Shown here piece after piece: positions 34,750 through 41,941 of a DNA stretch of 64,000 nucleotides; within the stretch, counting starts at the first letter, position 1, and each line of letters begins with the position of its first letter. Source of the stretch: Pokkaliibacter sp046614695 (lineage in GTDB: Bacteria > Pseudomonadota > Gammaproteobacteria > Pseudomonadales > Balneatricaceae); the NCBI RefSeq assembly GCF_046614695.1, contig NZ_JBKKHQ010000012.1, positions 310,001-374,000 of the forward strand. Reading direction: 5' to 3'. The notes under the pieces were generated by a model that ran no database searches, was not told the origin of the DNA, and saw only the letters and a list, made by a program, of their open reading frames with translations. The position numbers and the translations under genes are program-made.

Positions 34750-36720
34750 TTGAACGATATGGCAAAAAACTTGGTGCTTTGGCTGATTATTGCCGCAGTG
34801 CTGCTGACGGTCTTCAACAACTTCAGTGTTGAGTCTGAAGGGCAGCGTGTCAGCTATTCAGATTTTGTCTCTGAAGTTCAGGCTGGGCGTGTGAGTCGCG
34901 TTGTGATTGATGGTTACACGATCCAAGGAACTCGTGTTGATGGCGATCATTTTGAAACCATTCGTCCGGCGCTGCAGGATCCCAAATTGGTGGATGATCT
35001 TTTAGATCATAAAGTCACGATCGAAGGCAAAATGCCTGAGCAACAAAGTATCTGGACGCAACTTCTGGTAGCGAGTTTCCCAATTCTGGTCATCATTGCT
35101 GTATTCATGTTCTTTATGCGACAGATGCAAGGCGGTGGTGGCAAAGGTGGGCCAATGTCTTTTGGTAAAAGTCGTGCTCGCCTGTTGAGTGAAGATCAGA
35201 TCAAAACAACTTTTGCTGATGTGGCAGGTGTTGAGGAGGCGAAAGAGGAGGTTGGTGAGCTTGTCGACTTTCTTCGTGATCCCGGCAAGTTTCAGCGTCT
35301 GGGGGGGAAAATTCCCCGTGGTGTTTTGATGGCTGGGCCTCCGGGTACGGGTAAAACATTGCTTGCCCGCGCTATTGCGGGTGAAGCCAAAGTTCCTTTC
35401 TTCTCTATCTCAGGTTCCGACTTCGTCGAAATGTTTGTGGGTGTGGGCGCATCTCGTGTTCGAGATATGTTTGAGCAAGCTAAAAAGCAAGCGCCCTGTA
35501 TCATATTTATCGATGAGATTGATGCGGTTGGTCGTCACCGTGGTAGTGGCATGGGCGGGGGTCATGATGAGCGCGAACAGACTCTGAACCAGCTACTCGT
35601 AGAGATGGATGGTTTTGAGGGTAACGAAGGTATCATTGTTATCGCTGCGACTAACCGTGTTGATGTGCTGGACTCGGCATTGCTGCGTCCTGGGCGTTTT
35701 GATCGTCAAGTGCATGTAGGCCTTCCCGATATTCGCGGCCGTGAAGCCATCATGAAAGTGCATTTGCGAAAAGTGCCTCGTGCTGATGATGTGCGTGCGG
35801 ATTTGATTGCTCGTGGTACGCCAGGTTTTTCTGGTGCTGATCTCGCAAACCTTGTAAATGAGGCTGCGTTATTTGCAGCTCGGGAAGGCAAGCGTCTTGT
35901 TGATATGCGCTTGCTGGAAAAGGCGAAAGACAAAATCATGATGGGAGCTGAACGCCGCTCTATGGTGATGTCTTATAAAGAGCGTCTTAACACTGCTTAT
36001 CACGAAGCAGGGCACGCAATCATTGGGCGTTTAGTGCCTGAGCATGACCCGGTTTACAAAGTTACTATTATTCCGCGTGGGCGTGCGCTGGGGGTGACAA
36101 TGTTCCTGCCCGAGGAAGATCGTTACAGCCATAGCCGTCAGGGAATTATCAGTTCTATCTGTAGTCTGTATGGTGGACGTCTTGCTGAAGAAATGACTCT
36201 GGGTAAAGAGGGAGTAACCACGGGCGCTTCTAATGACATCCAGCGTGCTACTCATCTTGCTCATAATATGGTGACTCGCTGGGGGCTTTCTGAAAAATTG
36301 GGGCCACTACTCTATGCAGAGGATGATGCAGATCCCTTTGGTCGTGGTGCCGGTGGTGCTGCAAAGGGATATTCACCTGAAACGGCTAAGTTGATTGATC
36401 AGGAAGTTCGGCAAATTATCGACTCATGCTATGAGCAGGCTAAGCAGATTCTCGTCGATAACCGCGATATTCTGGAGGCTATGGCTGAGGCTTTGATGAA
36501 GTATGAGACTATCGATTCAGGTCAGATTGATGAGTTAATGTCGCGTAAACCTGTTACTCCACCAGATGGTTGGACTGACTCTCATAATGAACCGCCTGCA
36601 TCTGGTAGTGGTGGTGCCAGTGCAGAAGAAGAGTCTAAAGCTGATGAAAAAATGGACTCTTCTGATGAGAATGGTGATAAAGGTGCCGATGAGGCTCCTG
36701 GAGCTCATCCTTCTCACTAG
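34750..36720 (+). CDS. ftsH: ATP-dependent zinc metalloprotease FtsH
   Basis: Membrane-anchored AAA+ protease that degrades LpxC, sigma-32 and unassembled membrane proteins. Two membrane segments (about residues 5-25 and 100-122) flank a periplasmic domain. Then come Walker A GPPGTGKTLLA, Walker B IIFIDEIDAV, the second region of homology, and the zinc motif HEAGH near residue 420. The C-terminal tail is acidic and Ser/Gly-rich. The start is TTG 34750 (MNDMAKN, as annotated in Pseudomonas); ATG 34759 would give the E. coli-like MAKNL start but lacks a ribosome site. Confidence 0.96.
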   Translation: MNDMAKNLVLWLIIAAVLLTVFNNFSVESEGQRVSYSDFVSEVQAGRVSRVVIDGYTIQGTRVDGDHFETIRPALQDPKLVDDLLDHKVTIEGKMPEQQSIWTQLLVASFPILVIIAVFMFFMRQMQGGGGKGGPMSFGKSRARLLSEDQIKTTFADVAGVEEAKEEVGELVDFLRDPGKFQRLGGKIPRGVLMAGPPGTGKTLLARAIAGEAKVPFFSISGSDFVEMFVGVGASRVRDMFEQAKKQAPCIIFIDEIDAVGRHRGSGMGGGHDEREQTLNQLLVEMDGFEGNEGIIVIAATNRVDVLDSALLRPGRFDRQVHVGLPDIRGREAIMKVHLRKVPRADDVRADLIARGTPGFSGADLANLVNEAALFAAREGKRLVDMRLLEKAKDKIMMGAERRSMVMSYKERLNTAYHEAGHAIIGRLVPEHDPVYKVTIIPRGRALGVTMFLPEEDRYSHSRQGIISSICSLYGGRLAEEMTLGKEGVTTGASNDIQRATHLAHNMVTRWGLSEKLGPLLYAEDDADPFGRGAGGAAKGYSPETAKLIDQEVRQIIDSCYEQAKQILVDNRDILEAMAEALMKYETIDSGQIDELMSRKPVTPPDGWTDSHNEPPASGSGGASAEEESKADEKMDSSDENGDKGADEAPGAHPSH

Positions 36721-36742
36721 GATTTCCGTGTAATCAAATATT

Positions 36743-36774
36743 AAAAAGGCCGTTGCATACGGCCTTTATTTTTT
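36743..36774 (+). terminator. Intrinsic terminator between ftsH and folP
   Basis: AAAGGCCGT pairs with ACGGCCTTT around TGCAT, followed by ATTTTTT. It lies within the ftsH-folP-glmM run and probably dampens rather than abolishes read-through. Confidence 0.8.
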
Positions 36775-36794
36775 GTGTTTAAGGAAAGTGCTTG

Positions 36795-37619
36795 ATGAAA
36801 CTGCGTGAGCGTGAGCTTTCATCGGATTGCCCGCAAATTATGGGGATTCTGAATGTCACTCCAGATTCATTTTCTGATGGAGGGCGGGCCTATAAATCAA
36901 TTGATAAAGCCCTGTTCTTGGCAGAAGAAATGCTGGCCAACGGTGCCAGTATTATTGATGTCGGTGGTGAATCAACTCGTCCTGGAGCTGCCGACGTTGC
37001 TGAAGCTGAAGAGTATGATCGTGTGGTTCCTGTGGTGGAAGCGATCCGTTCTCGTTTAGATGTCGCGATTTCTGTCGATACCAGTTCTGCAAAAGTGATG
37101 GCGGGGGCTATTAGTGCTGGAGCACATTTGATTAATGATGTTCGCTCGCTCTCGCGTCCAGGGGCTTTGGCTGTCGTTAGTGAGTCGGATGTTGCAGTAT
37201 GCCTGATGCATATGAAGGGTGAGCCTCGGCAAATGCAAAATGCGCCAGTCTATGAAGATGTCGTCTCAGAAGTTTTGGATTGTCTGACCTTCGCGATAAA
37301 TGACTGTGTTCTTCATGGGATTGATAAAAGTCGCATTATTCTTGATCCCGGTTTTGGTTTTGGCAAAACCCTTGGGCATAACTCAACGCTGTTTAGGGGG
37401 TTGCCGCGCCTGGGTGTTGAGGGGTGTCCTTTATTAGTAGGCGTATCTCGTAAAACGATGGTAGGCGATATCCTGGGTAAGCCTGTAGATCAGCGCATGG
37501 CTGGCAGCGTTGGGCTTGCTGTACTTGCAGTGAGTATGGGGGCATGGATTGTTCGTGTGCATGATGTTGCTGAAACTGCTGATGCCGTTAAGACGGCTTT
37601 TCACGTGTTAAAAGGATAA
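36795..37619 (+). CDS. folP: Dihydropteroate synthase
   Basis: Condenses p-aminobenzoate with hydroxymethyl-dihydropterin diphosphate in folate synthesis. The 274-residue TIM-barrel protein shows IMGILNVTPDSFSDGG, DVGGESTRPGA, LINDVRSL, ILDPGFGFGK and VGVSRKTM loops. ATG 36795 has AAGGAA eight bases upstream; a TTG at 36792 is less likely. Its stop directly abuts the glmM start, so both are made from one message. The partner folK lies elsewhere in this window, after pcnB. Confidence 0.95.
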   Translation: MKLRERELSSDCPQIMGILNVTPDSFSDGGRAYKSIDKALFLAEEMLANGASIIDVGGESTRPGAADVAEAEEYDRVVPVVEAIRSRLDVAISVDTSSAKVMAGAISAGAHLINDVRSLSRPGALAVVSESDVAVCLMHMKGEPRQMQNAPVYEDVVSEVLDCLTFAINDCVLHGIDKSRIILDPGFGFGKTLGHNSTLFRGLPRLGVEGCPLLVGVSRKTMVGDILGKPVDQRMAGSVGLAVLAVSMGAWIVRVHDVAETADAVKTAFHVLKG

Positions 37620-38972
37620 ATGGGAATGTCTAAGCGTTATTTTGGCACTGATGGAATTCGTGGTCGCGTTGGGGAGTTTCCCATTACTCCAGAATTTGTC
37701 ATGAAGCTTGGCTGGGCTGCAGGAAAGGTTTTTGCTAAAGAAGGGCGAAGCCGGATCGTCATTGGCAAAGATACTCGCCTATCTGGATACATGTTTGAGT
37801 CTGCTTTAGAGGCAGGTCTATCCGCGGCGGGGGTTGATGTTTTGTTGTTAGGGCCAATGCCTACGCCGGCGATTGCCTACCTTGCAAGAACTTTTAAATG
37901 TGCTGCAGGCATTGTTATTAGCGCCTCGCATAATCCCTTTGAAGATAATGGGATTAAGTTTTTCTCTGCACAGGGGGAGAAGTTGCCTGATGTGGTAGAG
38001 GAGAAAATTGAGGCGTTGCTTGATCAGCCAATGGATATGGTTGAGCCTGCAAAGCTGGGTAAGGCGAGACGTATAGAAGATGCTGCTGGCCGTTATATCG
38101 AGTTCTGTAAAAGCTCATTAGGTGGACACCTGAGTCTGGAAGGGCTCTCGATTGTGTTGGATTGTGCGCATGGTGCTACTTATCATGTCGCGCCCAGTGT
38201 GTTCTCGGAGCTAGGTGCTCAAGTGACAACAATGGGGTGCTCTCCTAACGGCATGAATATCAATGCAGGCGTTGGCTCTACCGAGCCAGATGCGTTGTGT
38301 GCAAAAGTAAAAGAAGTCAATGCTGATCTTGGAATCGCTTTCGATGGAGATGGTGATCGTGTTGTCATGGTGGATCAGGTTGGAAGAGTCGTTGATGGTG
38401 ATGAGATTCTTTATCTGATAGCCAAAGACCTTAAAACCCAGGGGTTACTTGAAGGGGGGGTTGTCGGCACTCTGATGTCTAACTTTGGATTCGAGCAGGC
38501 TCTTGCGGCTGAGAGTATTCCGTTCATCAGGGCGGGAGTTGGTGACCGTTATGTGATGGAGCAGCTCATTAGTCGCGGCTGGTGGCTGGGGGGTGAGGCT
38601 TCAGGCCATATTGTCTGCCGTTATCTGCATTCAACCGGCGACGGTATCATTGCTGCATTGCAAGTCTTGGCGGCATTGGTTCGGAATAATCAGACGCTAC
38701 AGCAGGCGTGTAGTGCGATTTGCAAGGTGCCACAGGTGACGACGAACGTTCGGGTAGCTGCTAAGAAGGACCCGGCGAGTATACCTGAACTGGTCGCTGC
38801 GCTTTCTGAAGTGGAGACTCGGTTGGATGGGAAGGGGCGGGTTTTACTGCGAGCGTCGGGTACAGAGCCAAAAATTCGCGTCACCCTGGAACACGAGAGC
38901 CTTGAAGTCGTAGAGAGTTTGGGGCAAGAGTTGGCTTCTAAGGTCGAAAATATTTACGCTAAGCTTGTCTAG
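37620..38972 (+). CDS. glmM: Phosphoglucosamine mutase
   Basis: Interconverts glucosamine-6- and -1-phosphate on the way to UDP-GlcNAc. The 450-residue protein has FGTDGIRGRVG, the active-site phosphoserine loop GIVISASHNPFEDNG, the metal loop AFDGDGDR, the sugar-binding GGEASGH, and the phosphate-binding LLRASGTEPKIRV. Start is ATG 37620, with AAGGA five bases upstream; ATG 37626 is also possible. In Pseudomonas tpiA follows; here 223 bases without a gene lead to secG. Confidence 0.95.
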   Translation: MGMSKRYFGTDGIRGRVGEFPITPEFVMKLGWAAGKVFAKEGRSRIVIGKDTRLSGYMFESALEAGLSAAGVDVLLLGPMPTPAIAYLARTFKCAAGIVISASHNPFEDNGIKFFSAQGEKLPDVVEEKIEALLDQPMDMVEPAKLGKARRIEDAAGRYIEFCKSSLGGHLSLEGLSIVLDCAHGATYHVAPSVFSELGAQVTTMGCSPNGMNINAGVGSTEPDALCAKVKEVNADLGIAFDGDGDRVVMVDQVGRVVDGDEILYLIAKDLKTQGLLEGGVVGTLMSNFGFEQALAAESIPFIRAGVGDRYVMEQLISRGWWLGGEASGHIVCRYLHSTGDGIIAALQVLAALVRNNQTLQQACSAICKVPQVTTNVRVAAKKDPASIPELVAALSEVETRLDGKGRVLLRASGTEPKIRVTLEHESLEVVESLGQELASKVENIYAKLV

Positions 38973-39164
38973 GGCTTGTAAGTGACTGATTAGACGAGTA
39001 GTATTGGCGCCGCTTCAAAACGTTCAGTGTATTTCTGTGAGTTGAGGCGGCCAGTTGAATTACCTTAATGCTGGTCTGCTAGAGGTTTTGGAAAGCTCTT
39101 GCGTAGAGCATAAGTACTAAGCCGGGCAAAATCAGTAAAGTAAACTTTATCCTTCTTTTGCGAT

Positions 39165-39180
39165 CTGTCGTGCGCGACAG
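39165..39180 (+). other. Small hairpin just upstream of secG
   Basis: CTGTCG at 39165-39170 pairs with CGACAG at 39175-39180 around TGCG, ending directly before the AGG that could serve as the secG ribosome site. An AT-rich inverted repeat (TAAAGT-AA-ACTTTA, 39136-39149) lies 15 bases before it. The role is unknown; control of secG translation or an operator are possibilities. Confidence 0.35.
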
Positions 39181-39195
39181 CAGGTGTAAGTGCTA

Positions 39196-39564
39196 ATGGA
39201 AACTCTAGTTATTGTTGTTCATGTTGCTTTGGCTGTCAGTGTGATTGCACTGGTTTTGCTGCAACAGGGCAAAGGTGCAGATGCAGGTGCTGCATTCGGC
39301 TCCGGGGCTTCCCAGACTGTATTTGGTAGTCAGGGTTCAGGCTCTTTTTTAGTGAAAATGACAGCTGGGCTTGCTGCAGCGTTTTTTGTAACCAGTTTTG
39401 CTTTGGCTTATTTTGCCAAAGAAAAAGTTTCTGATGTGTCTGCTGTTGGTATGCCTTCTGCGGACGTTATCAAGCAAGTTGAGCAAAATACATCTGCTCC
39501 TTCGAAGTCTGTAAATGATGCCGAAGTAAATGACTTGCCTAGTGTCGGTGAAGATTCAAAGTAA
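39196..39564 (+). CDS. secG: Preprotein translocase subunit SecG
   Basis: A small membrane subunit of the SecYEG channel. The 122-residue protein has two hydrophobic segments (residues about 2-20 and 55-75) joined by the conserved loop VLLQQGKGADAGAAFGSG and SQTVFGSQG. The C-terminal tail is polar. ATG 39196 gives METLVIVVHV as in Pseudomonas; a GTG at 39190 would add two residues. Two tRNA genes follow at once, as in E. coli and Pseudomonas. Confidence 0.94.
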   Translation: METLVIVVHVALAVSVIALVLLQQGKGADAGAAFGSGASQTVFGSQGSGSFLVKMTAGLAAAFFVTSFALAYFAKEKVSDVSAVGMPSADVIKQVEQNTSAPSKSVNDAEVNDLPSVGEDSK

Positions 39565-39584
39565 CCCGCTAGTAATAAAGAATT

Positions 39585-39670
39585 GCCGAAGTGGTGGAAT
39601 TGGTAGACACGCTATCTTGAGGGGGTAGTGACCTATGGTCGTGCGGGTTCGAGTCCCGCCTTCGGCACCA
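39585..39670 (+). tRNA. leuU: tRNA-Leu (GAG anticodon)
   Basis: An 86-base tRNA with CCA encoded. The acceptor stem GCCGAAG pairs with CTTCGGC. The anticodon stem CTATC/GGTAG closes the loop TTGAGGG with anticodon GAG at 39619-39621, reading CUC and CUU. The long variable arm is the class II feature expected for leucine. The T arm GCGGG-TTCGAGT-CCCGC is perfect. It begins 21 bases after secG and is probably co-transcribed with it. Confidence 0.97.
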
Positions 39671-39732
39671 TATCTGAGATGTGATCTCTTGAAGTAAAGT
39701 CTGGTTATCATGTAAGATAATTGCGATTTTGA

Positions 39733-39809
<77 letters not shown>

Positions 39810-39822
39810 TCATTTTCTCCAG

Positions 39823-39846
39823 AAAACCCCTCCAGAAGGGGTTTTT
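39823..39846 (+). terminator. Intrinsic terminator after tRNA-fMet
   Basis: AAAACCCCT pairs with AGGGGTTTT around CCAGA, followed by more T residues. It lies 13 bases after the tRNA. Confidence 0.85.
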
Positions 39847-39888
39847 TGTTACTTGTGGAGAGGATTCCCCGTTTTAACTGGGGAGAGG

Positions 39889-39912
39889 AAATGGGTCTTT
39901 GACCCATTTTTT
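39889..39912 (+). terminator. Second terminator between tRNA-fMet and rimP
   Basis: AAATGGGTC pairs perfectly with GACCCATTT around TTT, followed by T residues. It is the second hairpin-T-tract unit within 90 bases and sits only 26 bases before the rimP start, so it may modulate read-through into the nusA-infB operon. Confidence 0.75.
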
Positions 39913-39938
39913 GTTTTTGCGTCAGAGAGGTTTCCCGA

Positions 39939-40394
39939 GTGACAGGTAAAGAAGCTGCGCTTTATGAAATGCTGGCCCCTGTGGTGTCCGGACTTGGTTT
40001 TCAGTTATGGGGAGTCGAGTTTCTGGCGCAAGGTCGCCGCAGTGTTTTGCGTGTTTATATCGATAGTGAGTCCGGCGTTGGTGTGGATGACTGTGCCAGT
40101 GTGAGTCGTCAGGCAAGCGCCTTACTTGATGTTGAGGATCCTATCTCTGGTGAATATGTATTAGAAGTTTCCTCTCCAGGTTTGGATCGGCCACTTTATA
40201 ACCTGGAGCAGTTTTCTGCATATACAGGATCGTTGGTGAAGTTACGTTTGCGTATGCCTTTTGAAGGGCGGCGCAAGTTTATTGGGCGCCTCAGCGCGGT
40301 GAACGATGAAAACATCGCATTGCAGGTAGAAGAAACCGAGTATCTGTTGCCTTTCGATCTGATCGATAAGGCAAATGTAGAACCGGAATTCTGA
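39939..40394 (+). CDS. rimP: Ribosome maturation factor RimP
   Basis: Needed for 30S subunit maturation. The 151-residue protein has the N-terminal alpha/beta domain (GFQLWGVEFLAQGRRSVLRVYID, DDCASVSRQ) and the conserved LEVSSPGLDRPL, then an SH3-like C-terminal domain. GTG start. First gene of the nusA-infB operon, as in other proteobacteria. Confidence 0.95.
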   Translation: MTGKEAALYEMLAPVVSGLGFQLWGVEFLAQGRRSVLRVYIDSESGVGVDDCASVSRQASALLDVEDPISGEYVLEVSSPGLDRPLYNLEQFSAYTGSLVKLRLRMPFEGRRKFIGRLSAVNDENIALQVEETEYLLPFDLIDKANVEPEF

Positions 40395-40431
40395 GGATTG
40401 TCAGCGACGAGCTACAAGGCGAGGCATAGGC

Positions 40432-41916
40432 ATGAACAAAGAAATTCTGAACGTGGTGGAAGCTCTTTCTAACGAGAAAGATGTGTCCAAGGAAGTGATT
40501 TTCGAGGCCATTGAGATTGCCCTGGCAACCGCTACCAAAAAACGTTTCGAAGAAGAAGTTGATATTCGCGTCGCGATTAATCGTAAGACGGGTGACTACG
40601 ACACCTTCCGTCGTTGGTTGGTAATGTCTAACGAGGTCGTTCCTGCACTCGGTACTGAGTTAACGCTGCAGGAAGCGCATGAAATTGATACAGCCCTTCA
40701 ACCAGGCGATGAATACGAGGAGCAGATTGAATCAATCGCTTTCGGTCGTATCGCAGCGCAGACTGCTCGCCAGGTTATTATTCAGAAAGTCCGTGAAGCA
40801 GAACGTGCGAAGGTCGTTGATGCTTATCGTGACCGCCTGGGGGATCTGATCACCGCTACTGTCAAGAAAGTAACCCGCGACAATATCATCGTAGATCTTG
40901 GTAATAACGCAGAAGCTGTATTGCCGCGAGATCAGTTGATTCCTCGCGAAGCATACCGAACTGGTGACCGAGTTCGAGCTTTGTTGAAAGAAGTTCGTAC
41001 TGACGGTCGAGGTCCCCAGCTTGTTCTTAGCCGTACGTGTCCGGAAATGCTCATTGAGCTTTTCCGAATTGAAGTGCCTGAGATCGCTGAAGAAGTAATT
41101 GAGATCAAGGGCGCTGCACGCGATCCCGGTTCACGCGCAAAAATCGCTGTAAAAACCAATGATGGTCGTATCGATCCTGTGGGTGCCTGTGTTGGTATGC
41201 GTGGTGCTCGTGTACAGGCTGTGTCGACTGAATTGAAAGGTGAGCGTATCGATATCGTCCTTTGGGACGATAACTCAGCGCAGTACGTTATTAACGCAAT
41301 GGCACCTGCGGATGTGGCTTCCATTGTTGTTGATGAGGACGCTCACATGATGGATGTCGCCGTTGCAGAAGATCATCTGGCCCAAGCCATTGGCCGTAGC
41401 GGACAGAATGTTCGTCTGGCAAGTGAGCTTACTGGCTGGGAGCTCAATGTAATGAGCGAAGAGGACGCTGATGCCAAACAACAGGAAGAGAGCGGCAAGC
41501 TTGTCTCCCTGTTTATGGAGCAGCTGGACGTTGATGAAGATTTTGCTGTTCTTCTTGTGGAGCAAGGTTTTACCACCCTCGAGGAGGTTGCCTATGTGCC
41601 TAAAGAAGAGCTGATGGAAATCGAAGAACTCGACGAAGAACTGGTAGAAGAGCTGCGTGGTCGTGCCAAAGATGTCCTGCTGAATATGGCCATCGCTTCA
41701 GAAGAGAAGCTTGATGGTGAGCCAGCAGAAGACTTGCTTTCGATGGATGGTATGGATCGTCACCTTGCGTTTGTTCTGGCAAGCAAGGGTGTTGTGACAA
41801 TGGAAGATCTGGCCGAACAGTCGATTGACGAGCTTATGGAAATTGACGGCATGACCGAAGAAAGGGCTGCCGAGCTGATTATGACCGCGCGAGCTCCTTG
41901 GTTTGCTCAAGAGTAA
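40432..41916 (+). CDS. nusA: Transcription termination/antitermination protein NusA
   Basis: Binds RNA polymerase and regulates pausing, termination and antitermination. The 494-residue protein has the N-terminal polymerase-binding domain, an S1 domain (about 135-200), two KH domains (PVGACVGMRGARVQAV and AIGRSGQNVRLASELTGW), and two C-terminal acidic repeats (about 365-420 and 440-490) that in E. coli bind the alpha C-terminal domain and lambda N. Length equals E. coli (495). Confidence 0.97.
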   Translation: MNKEILNVVEALSNEKDVSKEVIFEAIEIALATATKKRFEEEVDIRVAINRKTGDYDTFRRWLVMSNEVVPALGTELTLQEAHEIDTALQPGDEYEEQIESIAFGRIAAQTARQVIIQKVREAERAKVVDAYRDRLGDLITATVKKVTRDNIIVDLGNNAEAVLPRDQLIPREAYRTGDRVRALLKEVRTDGRGPQLVLSRTCPEMLIELFRIEVPEIAEEVIEIKGAARDPGSRAKIAVKTNDGRIDPVGACVGMRGARVQAVSTELKGERIDIVLWDDNSAQYVINAMAPADVASIVVDEDAHMMDVAVAEDHLAQAIGRSGQNVRLASELTGWELNVMSEEDADAKQQEESGKLVSLFMEQLDVDEDFAVLLVEQGFTTLEEVAYVPKEELMEIEELDEELVEELRGRAKDVLLNMAIASEEKLDGEPAEDLLSMDGMDRHLAFVLASKGVVTMEDLAEQSIDELMEIDGMTEERAAELIMTARAPWFAQE

Positions 41917-41941
41917 ACGCAGCGGATAGAGGAGACCCATA

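Noticed and set aside
39136..39149. TAAAGT-AA-ACTTTA inverted repeat as a regulator operator
   Set aside because: Too short and AT-rich to assign; no known regulator site matches. It is only mentioned with the secG gap.
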